Counted from the stretch's first letter, positions 45,474-54,668 are shown. The stretch is DNA of 64,000 nucleotides from Rhodohalobacter barkolensis (GCF_002834295.1 NZ_PISP01000001.1:1426001-1490000); one strand, 5' to 3'. Notes: generated by a model from the letters alone, not told the origin. Translations and numbers: made by a program.

Positions 45474-46130
45474 ATGATTCGATATCTCAATCCCTTCCTT
45501 TTTATTTACTGCCTGCTCATTACCGGCTGCGGAAGCAGTTCGAATGTTCAAGAGAATAATCTAAATTCCCTGAATCTTGAGGTTAACCTGGCCGATGAAA
45601 ACAGTTCTTATCATACAATCACACTTTCAGGATTCAACCAGGAGATTCAAAATCAATATGATGTAACTGTTCAAAAACTTGAAGCGCTCTCTCCGGAAGA
45701 CGTAAAAAAAATTGATCAAAGTGCAGATCAAATTGCTGCCACAATTAAGGATGACCCAATCTCTTACAATCGCGTTCTGTGGGCGCTGGGCAGTGAACAC
45801 TTCAAGGAACATTCTACAGATTACGAAAGTCCGGAACCCACAGCTTCTGACTGGGATGAAATGCCTGAACTGAACGGCGGAATGAATGCCCTGATGTCTG
45901 AGGTCCGTTATCCGGAAGAGCTCAATGGACTGGGGGGACAAGTTATGGTAGAATTTATTGTCACTCGTTTTGGAGATGTGAAGGATCCATTCGTTACACG
46001 CTCCCTGCACTCAGCAGCAGACCATGAGGCGATTCGTGCTATAAAAAAGATGAAATTTAAGCCCGGTATTATAGATGGAGTTCCGGTACAGGTCAAATTC
46101 ACAGCACCCGTCTTTTTCAGAAACCGTTGA
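45474..46130 (+). CDS. Lipoprotein with TonB_C-type domain (paralogue 2 of the M56 periplasmic part)
   Basis: 218 residues, lipobox ITGC at about residue 19. Order as in the preceding gene: LSGFNQEIQNQYDVTVQKLEALSPEDVKKID, then YNRVLWALGSEH, and EMPELNGGMNALMSEVRYPEEL-GGQVMVEFIVTRFGDVKDPFV ending KPGIIDGVPVQVKFTAPVFF. It is closer to the M56 protein in the N-R-V-L-W-A-L-G segment than the neighbour is. Sixteen bases separate the two lipoprotein genes, so they are one operon. Three tandem related periplasmic domains from one locus is unusual. Confidence 0.85.
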   Translation: MIRYLNPFLFIYCLLITGCGSSSNVQENNLNSLNLEVNLADENSSYHTITLSGFNQEIQNQYDVTVQKLEALSPEDVKKIDQSADQIAATIKDDPISYNRVLWALGSEHFKEHSTDYESPEPTASDWDEMPELNGGMNALMSEVRYPEELNGLGGQVMVEFIVTRFGDVKDPFVTRSLHSAADHEAIRAIKKMKFKPGIIDGVPVQVKFTAPVFFRNR

Positions 46131-46277
46131 TTTAGTTGTACTTAATTTTTGAGTTTAGGAGATGATACGATTTGTGAATACTGAAAATTTATTTCTGCAT
46201 TTTTTGAAACCCTTTCTCTATCATTACGTACCAAAACTTAAAGCTCACAAATAAATTCATTTAGAAGGATAACTATC

Positions 46278-46460
46278 ATGCCGGCTAAGCTCAGAAAATC
46301 TCGTACTGATAAAATGATTGCAGGTGTTTGTGGTGGAATTGCCGACTACCTGGGATGGGATTCAACCATCGTGCGAATCATCTTCTTAATCCTTGTATTC
46401 TCATCCGTGGGAACCATGGTACTGTTCTATTTTATTCTGGCACTAATCATGCCAGATTAA
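46278..46460 (+). CDS. PspC domain protein
   Basis: 60 residues: AKLRKSRTDKMIAGVCGGIADYLGWD, then one or two membrane helices (IVRIIFLILVFSSVGTMVLFYFILALIMP). This is the stand-alone PspC domain, named for the phage-shock protein C that senses envelope stress. Single-domain versions are common in Bacteroidota. Its location next to the sensor locus is suggestive only, since a 147-base gap precedes it. Confidence 0.92.
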   Translation: MPAKLRKSRTDKMIAGVCGGIADYLGWDSTIVRIIFLILVFSSVGTMVLFYFILALIMPD

Positions 46461-46526
46461 AAATCCTTTTGGATTATATCTTACCGCTGACCATCTTTTC
46501 ACTAATTGAATGAAAAGCGGTTACTT

Positions 46527-47375
46527 ATGAAAATTGCCATCCTTGGTGAAAAAAACCGTGCTTCGGCATGGGAAAAGCACCTTAGAAAATTATCAGCCAT
46601 AACGGAAGTTATCATTACTCCCTCCATTCCTGCACGGGATAGTGTTGATGCCGCAATTTTGCTTGATAATACTGATCAGAAACTCATCACTCTGGAGAAA
46701 CTCATCAAGCTGGGAATTCACTCCTACCTGGTTTCCCATCTTCCACTGAACAAAAAGTCGCTTGAAAAAATACATCATTCTGCACAGGAAGCTAATGTCA
46801 GGGTTCAATTTAGCCACTGGCCATCACTGGCTCCGGCTTCATTATGGATGAAACAGAAGATCAAAAAACCGAACCTGATTCAAATTAAACGAGAGGTTAA
46901 GTTTGTATCCGGAGCCGTAGATCAAACTGAAATTGACCATCACTGGATTGACGAAGTTGCCTGGATTATCAAAGGACTTGGAGGAAATGTTCACAGAATC
47001 GAGGCAAAACCCATGATGATCAATCAAATCCGACTGGGACTGAATATCACTCTTCGATATGAAGACTCATCCGTTGCTTCCATTCAGTTTTCTGCCTTGG
47101 GCAGCTCAAATCTCCATCAAAGAACAATTTCTGATGAAAATGTTGCCATTGATTGTGATGCCATTCATCAGCTGGTTCAACTCTACCGAATCAATGATTT
47201 TGGAAATCTTAAAGTAGAGACGAAAAAATTTGACCCGAAATCGACCGCAGAAATTTCAATATTGCAGTTTATTAAATCGATCCAACTCAAGAGGGATACG
47301 TTGTATAATGCCTATGATGCACTTCAAACGTCTATCATTGTGAATAGAATTTATGAGCAGATTCGAAAAATGTGA
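46527..47375 (+). CDS. Degenerate Gfo/Idh/MocA-like oxidoreductase
   Basis: 282 residues from the ATG at 46527 (an earlier TTG at 46506 is possible). It begins MKIAILGEKNRASAWEKHL, where a Rossmann glycine motif is expected but G-x-G-x-x-G is missing; only ILGEKNRA remains. The middle has the Gfo/Idh signature region with EIDHHWIDEVAWIIKGLGG, resembling the H-x-x-D segment of C-terminal domains. It may have lost cofactor binding, or is a distant relative with a scaffold role. Identification rests on the overall pattern, so it is tentative. Confidence 0.5.
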   Translation: MKIAILGEKNRASAWEKHLRKLSAITEVIITPSIPARDSVDAAILLDNTDQKLITLEKLIKLGIHSYLVSHLPLNKKSLEKIHHSAQEANVRVQFSHWPSLAPASLWMKQKIKKPNLIQIKREVKFVSGAVDQTEIDHHWIDEVAWIIKGLGGNVHRIEAKPMMINQIRLGLNITLRYEDSSVASIQFSALGSSNLHQRTISDENVAIDCDAIHQLVQLYRINDFGNLKVETKKFDPKSTAEISILQFIKSIQLKRDTLYNAYDALQTSIIVNRIYEQIRKM

Positions 47376-47393
47376 TTTTTGAACTCAACGAAC

Positions 47394-48245
47394 CTACTTC
47401 ATTTTCTTCAACATCTTAAACGCCGTTTTCAGCTTTCCTCTCGACATTATCGAATCGATAAAATTAAACTGTCCGCCCGAGAGTTTCTCTCCTCCGTCAA
47501 TAGTGACGGTCTCCCCTGTGATATATGGAGCCATATCGCTCATCAAAAATGAAGCAAGGTTTGCCAGTTCTTCGTGCTCTCCATAGCGACCCGCCGGAAT
47601 TTTCTCGAGATACTTTTTCTCAAACTTTTTATTGGGAAAAAGACGTGTCCATGCGCCTTCGGTTGGAAAAGGTCCGGGTGCGATTGCATTGACCCGAATC
47701 CCATAGGTGCCCCACTCGAAAGCCAGTGATCGGGTCATTGCCAGAACACCGGCTTTGCTACAAGCGGACGGTAACACGAACGCGGATCCGGCATCTTCGG
47801 CATATGTAGTTACAATATTCAGAATATTTCCTTCCTGTTTGTTGTCGATCAGATAGTTTCCAAAATGGTGGGTGCAGTTAAAACTGCCATGGAGAACAAT
47901 ATCTACGATAGCTTTAAATCCACCGGGTGATAAATCTTCAGATGCGCTCAAAAAATTTCCCGCGGCATTGTTTACCAGTCCGGTCATCTTTCCAAAGTCT
48001 TTGACGATTTGCCGGACCATCTCTCCCACTTTCTCATACTCCCGAACATCCACCGTATACCATCGAACGTCCGTTCCGTATTCCTTCAGTGTTTCCGTGG
48101 CTTTAATAAGTTTTTTTTCGGTACGGCCACAAATGGCAATATCCGCTCCCAACTCTGCAAATTTCTTCGCCATGGAGAGTCCCAGCCCGCTTCCGCCGCC
48201 GGTAATGAGGATAACTTCGTTATTGAGTGTATCGTTTGTAAACAT
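47394..48245 (-). CDS. SDR family oxidoreductase, 2,4-dienoyl-CoA reductase (DECR) type
   Basis: 283 residues with cofactor motif LITGGGSGLGLSMA (residues 13-26). The usual YxxxK catalytic motif is replaced: residues before KAGVLAMTRSLAFEWG read PSACS, so Tyr is Ser. This, with NAAGNFLSASEDLSPGGFKAIVD and IRVNAIAPGPFPTEGAW, is the pattern of the peroxisomal/mitochondrial DECR subgroup, whose Tyr lies elsewhere. Such enzymes reduce 2,4-dienoyl-CoA using NADPH during oxidation of polyunsaturated fatty acids. It lies leftward at the head of the acyl-CoA oxidation block, on the same strand as fadA and the FadN-like gene. Confidence 0.85.
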   Translation of the reverse strand: MFTNDTLNNEVILITGGGSGLGLSMAKKFAELGADIAICGRTEKKLIKATETLKEYGTDVRWYTVDVREYEKVGEMVRQIVKDFGKMTGLVNNAAGNFLSASEDLSPGGFKAIVDIVLHGSFNCTHHFGNYLIDNKQEGNILNIVTTYAEDAGSAFVLPSACSKAGVLAMTRSLAFEWGTYGIRVNAIAPGPFPTEGAWTRLFPNKKFEKKYLEKIPAGRYGEHEELANLASFLMSDMAPYITGETVTIDGGEKLSGGQFNFIDSIMSRGKLKTAFKMLKKMK

Positions 48246-48285
48246 GATTTTTTAATTATTAATGTGAAGTTCTATCAGAAAGTGT

Positions 48286-48306
48286 CCCCTCCTTCTCAAG
48301 GAGGGG
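48286..48306. repeat. Hairpin flanking the DUF559 gene, downstream copy
   Basis: CCCCTCCTT-CTC-AAGGAGGGG, followed by ATTTAGGGGTGG. A matching hairpin with loop GCG is at 48749-48769 on the other side of the gene. Confidence 0.8.
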
Positions 48307-48319
48307 ATTTAGGGGTGGT

Positions 48320-48709
48320 TCAATCAAAATCTACTTTTAGCGGTTTATGCAGTTCATAAGCCCGTACTTTAAATTTATCTTCCAGATAAATCACAGTACT
48401 ATCATAATCCTCTTCCAGGTCTTCATTCTTTAAACGGATTAATTGAATTCCTTCTTCATGCAGTCGTTGATCCTTTCGCTTATCCATTTCAGCTTTATCC
48501 GGGTAATAGTGCACATCTCCATCCACTTCAATTGCCAATTTTTCCGGACAATAAAAATCAACAATAAAGTTGTCTATTCCGTACTGCCTCCGGACTTTGA
48601 ACCCGAACATTTGTTTTCCCTTCAGATCACTCCACAGCCTGACCTCCCATTTCGTCATGTTATTCCGAAGATACTGGCGCTGTTTCTTTGTCTTTTTTGG
48701 ATTTAGCAC
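48320..48709 (-). CDS. DUF559 domain protein (endonuclease-like, very-short-patch-repair relative)
   Basis: 129 residues. It opens with NPKKTKKQRQYLRNNMTKWEVRLWSDLKGKQ, then LGYKFRRQ-type FKVRRQYGIDNFIVDFYCPEKLAIEVDGDVH with the Asp, Glu and Asp expected for a PD-(D/E)XK nuclease (D...E-V-D). The last part QRLHEEGIQLIRLKNEDLE carries the terminal catalytic basic pattern. DUF559 proteins are predicted endonucleases often found in mobile contexts. It is bounded by two nearly identical hairpins (48286-48306 and 48749-48769), and sits inside an otherwise metabolic gene block. Confidence 0.88.
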   Translation of the reverse strand: MLNPKKTKKQRQYLRNNMTKWEVRLWSDLKGKQMFGFKVRRQYGIDNFIVDFYCPEKLAIEVDGDVHYYPDKAEMDKRKDQRLHEEGIQLIRLKNEDLEEDYDSTVIYLEDKFKVRAYELHKPLKVDFD

Positions 48710-48748
48710 GATAGTTAAACTTAAACTTTAACATCAATCACCCCCCGG

Positions 48749-48769
48749 CCCCTCCTTGCGAAGGAGGGG
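48749..48769. repeat. Hairpin flanking the DUF559 gene, upstream copy
   Basis: CCCCTCCTT-GCG-AAGGAGGGG in a CACCCCCCGG context. The stem is identical to that at 48286-48306. Confidence 0.8.
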
Positions 48770-48845
48770 AGAATCTTCTCCATTCAATAATCAATACCAA
48801 GTGCAAAGATCAATCAACTATTTACTATCTACCATAAACCAATTA

Positions 48846-50027
48846 CTATGTTCTTTCAAAAATCCCCGCAGCGCCCATACCACCACCAATACACATCGTT
48901 ACCATTCCAAACTGCTTATCGAGTCGGTGGAGGTCGTGGATAATTTGGGTGGTCAGTTTTGCGCCGGTGCATCCAAGCGGATGGCCCATTGCTATAGCTC
49001 CTCCATTCACATTCACTTTTTCTGGATCAAGCCCCACTTCGCGAATCACAGCCAGTGACTGCGCCGCAAAGGCTTCATTCAGCTCAATCAGATCAATGTT
49101 GTCAAGTTTAAACCCGGTTTGTTTGAGTACTTTTGGGATCGCCTCTACCGGACCGATACCCATGATTTCCGGTGCCACGCCACCCACGGCAAAACCGTGA
49201 TATTTTGCAATCGGTTTCAGCCCAAGTTCATCCGCTTTTTTCCGGCTCATCACTAAAACACCGGCAGCCGCGTCGTTCATTTGTGAGGAGTTTCCTGCCG
49301 TCACACTTCCACCCTGTTTGAAAACCGGCCGCAAACCACCAAGAGCTTCAAGGTTTGTATCTTTTCTCGGACCTTCATCCTGTTTGAAAGTGAATTTTTC
49401 CTCGGCAACTTGTCCGTCAGCCGTGACGTATTTGTGAACCACATCAATCGGTGTAATCTGTTCCTCAAAATAGCCCTCTTCCCACGCCTTGACCGCTTTC
49501 TGATGGCTTTTCAATGCAAACTGATCCTGATCTTCCCTGTTCACTCCGTACTTGTCTGCAACATTCTCCGCCGTCAGCCCCATGTTGATGTACACTTCAG
49601 GACGTTCTCTTGTAAGCTCCGGATTGGGCTGAAATGAAACTCCACCCATCGGAACCTGGCTCATACTCTCCACTCCGCCGGCAATCATGATATCCGCTCC
49701 GCCGGCCATGATTCTTTCCGCTGCCATGGCGATCGTCTGCAGACCGGATGAACAAAAACGATTGATCGTCATTCCCGGAACTGAATCGGGCAATCCGCCC
49801 ATAAAGACAGCCTGACGTGCCACATTCATCCCCTGGGAGCCCTCCGGAAAGGCACATCCCACAATGACATCCTCAATCATCTCAGGTTTCACACTCGGGG
49901 CTGATTTCAGCAAATCCTTGATGATTTCTCCCATCAGCGAGTCCGGCCGGGTAAACCGAAGAGATCCCTTATTGGCCTTTCCACAAGCAGTTCGCTTCGC
50001 AGCTACGATGACGATTTCTTTATCCAT
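48846..50027 (-). CDS. fadA: Acetyl-CoA acyltransferase (thiolase)
   Basis: 393 residues. The nucleophilic cysteine is in [10 protein letters not shown] (residues about 85-94), the His in [10 protein letters not shown]-type region and the second Cys in [14 protein letters not shown], all standard. It splits 3-ketoacyl-CoA with CoA in the last step of beta-oxidation and, in the phenylacetate pathway, 3-oxoadipyl-CoA (PaaJ type); both uses are possible. It runs leftward with a 172-base gap to the FadN-like gene, in which a nested palindromic repeat lies, so they probably form an operon. Confidence 0.95.
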   Translation of the reverse strand: MDKEIVIVAAKRTACGKANKGSLRFTRPDSLMGEIIKDLLKSAPSVKPEMIEDVIVGCAFPEGSQGMNVARQAVFMGGLPDSVPGMTINRFCSSGLQTIAMAAERIMAGGADIMIAGGVESMSQVPMGGVSFQPNPELTRERPEVYINMGLTAENVADKYGVNREDQDQFALKSHQKAVKAWEEGYFEEQITPIDVVHKYVTADGQVAEEKFTFKQDEGPRKDTNLEALGGLRPVFKQGGSVTAGNSSQMNDAAAGVLVMSRKKADELGLKPIAKYHGFAVGGVAPEIMGIGPVEAIPKVLKQTGFKLDNIDLIELNEAFAAQSLAVIREVGLDPEKVNVNGGAIAMGHPLGCTGAKLTTQIIHDLHRLDKQFGMVTMCIGGGMGAAGIFERT

Positions 50028-50059
50028 GGTTCTGGTTTTTTAAAAAAGTTTAGGATTCA

Positions 50060-50192
50060 AAAGTCCCCTCTTGAGAGGGGAAAAGGTATTATGAAAGCGC
50101 AAAGCGCGGTTCATAGTGCCGAGGGGTGTGTTCATCGTTGACTCACTACACAATTCAACACACCCCTAAATCCCCTCTCAAGAGGGGACTTT
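50060..50192. repeat. Nested inverted-repeat element between fadA and the FadN-like gene
   Basis: Outer arms AAGTCCCCTCTTGAGAGGGG (50061-50080) and CCCCTCTCAAGAGGGGACTT (50172-50191) are inverted copies, each itself a hairpin. Inner arms AGGGGTGTGTT (50122-50132) and AACACACCCCT (50157-50167) also pair. A small GCGCAAAGCGC hairpin is at about 50097-50107. Total about 133 bases, without a gene. Confidence 0.8.
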
Positions 50193-50199
50193 ATCACGA

Positions 50200-52584
50200 C
50201 TAATTTCTAAGCGGTTTCCCGGTCTTCAGCATGTGCTCCATCCTCTTGTGTGTCCGTTCATCCTGAAAGCACTTCAGGATTTCTTCACGCTCGAGTTTCA
50301 GTACATATGATTCGGGCACTTCCTGGGTTTCACTGAGATCGCCGCCGGTCATGATTTTGGCTACTTTTCCGGCCAGCACTTTATCATACGGTGACGCCCA
50401 TCGTGCCTCTGTCATAATGTAAAGTGTTACTTCCAGCACACTCATTCCGGTCTGCCCAAGCAGCTTGATCTTCGGCTCTGCCGGTGGGCGATATCCCGCA
50501 TCCGCCATTGACCTCGCCTGCTGTTTGGCAGTAGCCAGCAGCAGATCCCGGTTCATTACAATCAGATCGGTATCGCGCAGGTATCCAAGTTGTTTAGCTT
50601 TTTCAGCACTGTCGGAAACTTTCGCCATTCCAATCGTTTTGAATGCATCTTTCAGGTATGGCAACGGATCGGCATCCTCCTCTTCATTGACTTTACTCAT
50701 TGCCCTCAAAAGCAGCTCTTTGGTTCCGCCACCGGCCGGAATCAATCCCACACCCAACTCTACAAGTCCACAGTAGAACTCGTGGTGAGCCACCACCTTG
50801 TCGCAGTGCATCATAAACTCCACACCCCCGCCAAAACATCGGCCCGATACGGCACCAATCACCGGAAACGGCAGATATCGCAGTCCAACCGCTACCCGCT
50901 GAAAATTTTCCACAGCCTCTTTTACTTTGTCAAAATCACCACTCTTCAGCGCCTGACCCGCCTCAGCAAGGTTCGCTCCATAGCTAAAATTTTCGTTATC
51001 GTGGCCAATCACCATTGCATCAAACTGTTCTTTCACAATCCCGGCTGCCTTATCAACGGACTGAACCAATTCGAAACCGAGCGTCTGCTGTTTGGTGCGG
51101 AATTCAAACAGCGCGATTCCATCACCCATATCGTACAATCCGGCACTCTTGTTGCCCCAAACCTCCTTGCCATTACGTTTAAGCGAGGCTGCTGTGACTC
51201 CTCCTTTCGCAGGCGGCGTCAGATCTTCTGCCTTACCGGTTGCGAGATTGTACACCGTTCCGTCATCTTTATAGAATGATTTCCGGCCGCTCTTGAGCAT
51301 CTTCATCACAGAATCAGGAACGTCTCTTCCCTCCTCTTCCATACGCTTGACCGATTCCTCCACACCGATCGCGTCCCAGCGCTGAAAAGGGCCAAGTTCC
51401 CAGTTAAAGCCCCACTGCATCGCCCTGTCGATTGCCTCCACTGAATCCGTAATTTCAGGGATACGGTTGGCGGAATATAGCAATAGGTCACAGTGAATCT
51501 CCCACAGGAATTTTCCCGCATTATCATCCCGGTTCACCAAATATTTCAATCGCTCACCGGAGGTTTTAAACTCCTTTTTAGCTTTATCGGCTGATTCAAA
51601 TTTTACATCCTGCTGAGGCTCATAATCAAACGTTTCGGGATCAATCACGTGGTACTCGTTCCCTTTTTCTCCTTTCACTTTTTTATAAAACCCGTGACCC
51701 TTCTTATTTCCATGAGCGCCCTTCTCCACCATTTTCTTGAATCCGTCGGGTACTTTAAAGAGCTCCCGCCGTTCATCATCCGGTACAGCGGGATAGAGAT
51801 TTTCGGCCACGTGATGCAACACGTCGAGTCCGGCCATATCTGCGGTACGAAATGTTGCAGCTTTAGAGTAGCCGGTAAGGGTTCCGGTTAAAAAGTCGAT
51901 CTCTTCAGCTCTGAATTCCCCATTAAAAAACCACGGCATAATAGAAGCCATCGAAAAAACACCAATTCGGTTGGCAATAAAATTGGGTGTGTCCTTACAG
52001 ATTACCGTTCCTTTGCCGAGAATTTTTTCGCAAAATCCGGTCATGTATTTGGTTACCGCATCATCCGTACTTTCGGTCGGGATAATTTCCAGCAGCTTCA
52101 TATAGCGCGGCGGATTGAAAAAGTGCGTTCCCAGAAAATGCGCTTTAAACTCATCAGAAACTTCTTCGCTGATCTCCGAAATTGGCAGGCCTGAGGTGTT
52201 AGAACTGACAATGGTGCCCGGCTTGCGTACTTTCTCCAGTTTGGCCATCATCTCCTTTTTGATGTCCATCCGTTCCACAATCACCTCGCAGATCCAATCG
52301 ACATTGGCGGCCCACTTCAGGTTGTCCTCAAAATTTCCCGGCGTAATTCTATCCGCCCACTCCGGATTGGCCAGAGGCGCCGGATTCATCTTGGTCAGTT
52401 TCTGAATACTCTCTACGGCCGTTTTATTCGGTCTTTCCGGATCATCTGATTTCAGATCCAGCAGTTTTACATTCAATCCGGCGTTCACACAGTGTGCGGC
52501 TATCTGGCTGCCCATCACACCGGAGCCAAGTACAAGAACGTTTTGGATGTTTTTAGTAGCCTTAATCTCTTTGTCTTGAGTCAT
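50200..52584 (-). CDS. 3-hydroxyacyl-CoA dehydrogenase / enoyl-CoA hydratase, FadN type
   Basis: 794 residues. The NAD-binding domain comes first (NVLVLGSGVMGSQIAAHCV, residues about 14-32), followed by HCDH C-terminal domains, then the enoyl-CoA hydratase fold at the C-terminus (VIGAVSGRCFGGGVEFMMHCD and LGVGLIPAGGGTKEL with an oxyanion-hole pattern). This domain order is that of Bacillus FadN and not E. coli FadB, in which the hydratase comes first. It does the hydration and NAD-linked oxidation steps of beta-oxidation and partners fadA. A Rossmann motif with G-x-G-x-x-G is intact. Confidence 0.94.
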   Translation of the reverse strand: MTQDKEIKATKNIQNVLVLGSGVMGSQIAAHCVNAGLNVKLLDLKSDDPERPNKTAVESIQKLTKMNPAPLANPEWADRITPGNFEDNLKWAANVDWICEVIVERMDIKKEMMAKLEKVRKPGTIVSSNTSGLPISEISEEVSDEFKAHFLGTHFFNPPRYMKLLEIIPTESTDDAVTKYMTGFCEKILGKGTVICKDTPNFIANRIGVFSMASIMPWFFNGEFRAEEIDFLTGTLTGYSKAATFRTADMAGLDVLHHVAENLYPAVPDDERRELFKVPDGFKKMVEKGAHGNKKGHGFYKKVKGEKGNEYHVIDPETFDYEPQQDVKFESADKAKKEFKTSGERLKYLVNRDDNAGKFLWEIHCDLLLYSANRIPEITDSVEAIDRAMQWGFNWELGPFQRWDAIGVEESVKRMEEEGRDVPDSVMKMLKSGRKSFYKDDGTVYNLATGKAEDLTPPAKGGVTAASLKRNGKEVWGNKSAGLYDMGDGIALFEFRTKQQTLGFELVQSVDKAAGIVKEQFDAMVIGHDNENFSYGANLAEAGQALKSGDFDKVKEAVENFQRVAVGLRYLPFPVIGAVSGRCFGGGVEFMMHCDKVVAHHEFYCGLVELGVGLIPAGGGTKELLLRAMSKVNEEEDADPLPYLKDAFKTIGMAKVSDSAEKAKQLGYLRDTDLIVMNRDLLLATAKQQARSMADAGYRPPAEPKIKLLGQTGMSVLEVTLYIMTEARWASPYDKVLAGKVAKIMTGGDLSETQEVPESYVLKLEREEILKCFQDERTHKRMEHMLKTGKPLRN

Positions 52585-52638
52585 GTTTTTAACTTTTTTG
52601 ATGGAAATTGGTCTGTGGCAGGTGGGAATTGATAGTTG

Positions 52639-52673
52639 GTAGATGGATTATATTTGGTCCATTGCCCATCTAC
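52639..52673. repeat. Inverted repeat between the FadN-like gene and the acyl-CoA ligase
   Basis: GTAGATGG (52639-52646) and CCATCTAC (52666-52673), followed by TTTTTACTAC. It lies in the 106-base gap in front of the FadN-like gene, where it could act as terminator for the ligase. Confidence 0.4.
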
Positions 52674-52690
52674 TTTTTACTACATACCCA

Positions 52691-54478
52691 CTACTCTTCC
52701 TGATACATAGATTCGATCTCTTCATCATACTTCTCTTTCACTACCGAACGCTTCACCTTCATGGTTGGAGTAAGCTCACCACTGTCTATCGATAGAGGTT
52801 CTTCAAGCAGAACGAATTTTTTTACCTGTTCCCATGGAGATAATTCCTTGTTCGTTTTGTCTACCTCTTTCTGAATCAATTCCCTAACCTTATCATCTTT
52901 TGAATATGGCTTTTCGGGTGTGTATCGATCTCTTTTCAATCGTTTGATAACATTATCATATGTTGGAACAATGAGAGCTGAACAGAATTTTCTTTGATAA
53001 CCGATCACTACAACCTGGTCGATATAACCGCTGTTGATCAGCTTATTTTCAATATTTTGCGGTGCCACGTATTTACCGGTCGAAAGTTTAAACATCGATT
53101 TTTTTCGATCGGTTATATAAAGGAAGCCATCGTCATCTAACTTTCCAATATCGCCGGTTTTAAACCAACCGTCTTCATTTAGAACTTCGGCCGTTTGTTC
53201 CGGCATGTTGTAATATCCTTTCATAACATTTGGTCCGCGTACCAGAATCTCTTTGTCTTCAGCAATCTTTACCTCAACATCTTCCAGTGGTTTACCGGAT
53301 GTCCCAATTCTCATGTTACCCGGATTTTGCACACTAATTACCGGAGAGGTTTCGGTTAATCCATAACCCTGCACACAGATTATGCCTATTGCATTCATAA
53401 ATTGAAACACTTCCGGTGATAGCGCAGCCCCTCCGCTTACAACACCGGACAGATTTCCTCCAAACATATCCCTGATTTTACTATAAACCAGTTTATCTGC
53501 AATTTTATGTTTTATTGCCTCCAATCCGGTTGGTGGGTGCTCCGGGTCATACTCTTCGGTCCTGTAAATCGCCCAGTAATAAAGATTCTTTTTCAACCCC
53601 GAAAATTCCTGTCCACGAACTTTTACCCCGGTTTGGATTTTTTCAAGTAAACGTGGCACCGTAGCCAGGAAGAATGGTTTCACATACAAGAAATCATCCC
53701 TGATCTCATCAATTGTTTCGATGTAGTAGATTTCACTTCCCATCGCAACATACATGTAGTCGATCATTCGCTCAAAAACATGCGAAAGCGGCAGATACGA
53801 AAGAACATTCTCACCTTTGAACCTCTCTTCTTCAAATGGCAAGCGATCTAAGGAATACTGTACATTGGATGCAATGTTATTGTGAGTCAGCATCACTCCC
53901 TTGGGAACTCCTGTTGTTCCGGATGTATAGATCAGTGTAGCAATGTCGTCCGGTTTTACTTCACTCTTTAACTGATCAAACAGTTCCGGATTCTCTTCCG
54001 CATATTTCTGTCCGGACTTAATAACTGCATCAAAGAGTTTTAGTTTTTTATGCTTTGTTTGATGGATAGAAATAATGGCCTTTACATTTTTCACATCTTT
54101 AATAAGCGATTTTGTTTCAGCAAACATCTCCTCATCAGAAACAATGTGAACCTTTGCCTCCGAATTCTCTAATATATATTTGATCTGGTCACCCGGCTGC
54201 GTGGAGTAGATTGGTACATTCGCAGCTCCTATACTTAAGATTGCCAAATCACAGATAATCCATTCGGCACAGTTTTCTGAGTGAATAGACACCTTATCAC
54301 CCGGCCTTACACCCAACTCATAAAGCCCCATCGCAAAATTCCGGACTTTCTCTACAAACTCTATTTTTGAAGTTTTTATCCAGTTTCCATTCCGCTTGGT
54401 CACAGCAAATCTGCTGTCTGTATACTTTTCCAATCCTTTATCCAGGAGGTCCGGTAGTGTGGTAGGACTATATTTCAT
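52691..54478 (-). CDS. Long-chain-fatty-acid-CoA ligase
   Basis: 595 residues, an ANL-superfamily adenylating enzyme. The P-loop-like motif is TLIYTSGTTGVPKGVMLTHNN (residues about 182-202), the aromatic AMP motif is QGYGLTETSPV (about 354-364), and the hinge/Asp motif is GWFKTGDIGKLDDDGFLYITDRKK (about 431-454). It makes acyl-AMP then acyl-CoA, feeding the oxidation enzymes downstream. It is closest in pattern to FadD15-type ligases of Actinobacteria and Bacteroidota. It reads leftward, 106 bases ahead of the FadN-like gene. Confidence 0.94.
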   Translation of the reverse strand: MKYSPTTLPDLLDKGLEKYTDSRFAVTKRNGNWIKTSKIEFVEKVRNFAMGLYELGVRPGDKVSIHSENCAEWIICDLAILSIGAANVPIYSTQPGDQIKYILENSEAKVHIVSDEEMFAETKSLIKDVKNVKAIISIHQTKHKKLKLFDAVIKSGQKYAEENPELFDQLKSEVKPDDIATLIYTSGTTGVPKGVMLTHNNIASNVQYSLDRLPFEEERFKGENVLSYLPLSHVFERMIDYMYVAMGSEIYYIETIDEIRDDFLYVKPFFLATVPRLLEKIQTGVKVRGQEFSGLKKNLYYWAIYRTEEYDPEHPPTGLEAIKHKIADKLVYSKIRDMFGGNLSGVVSGGAALSPEVFQFMNAIGIICVQGYGLTETSPVISVQNPGNMRIGTSGKPLEDVEVKIAEDKEILVRGPNVMKGYYNMPEQTAEVLNEDGWFKTGDIGKLDDDGFLYITDRKKSMFKLSTGKYVAPQNIENKLINSGYIDQVVVIGYQRKFCSALIVPTYDNVIKRLKRDRYTPEKPYSKDDKVRELIQKEVDKTNKELSPWEQVKKFVLLEEPLSIDSGELTPTMKVKRSVVKEKYDEEIESMYQEE

Positions 54479-54668
54479 AACTCAAAACCTTGATTTAATG
54501 GCTAAATAAGGAGGTTAACACTGTTACCCTATTAATTTACACTTTCGAACGACTTTTAAAAATCTGATCTAAAAATTCTTTAAAAGATTCTTACAGACAA
54601 CCAAAATGATTCCTATTATTTACCTGTCGGCTAACACAACCTAAGTATTCAAAATCGATCTATTTTTT

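Noticed and set aside
47394-48245. Inactivated SDR because the YxxxK tyrosine is missing
   Set aside because: The Tyr-to-Ser change is normal for the dienoyl-CoA reductase subgroup, whose catalytic Tyr is elsewhere; other parts are intact.
50060-50192. tRNA or rRNA fragment
   Set aside because: The paired arms are symmetric hairpins without a cloverleaf or rRNA motifs.
50590-51279. Rightward frame of 229 codons inside the FadN-like gene
   Set aside because: Long but antisense to a gene with intact catalytic motifs; its translation is Cys/His/Phe-rich with no domain.
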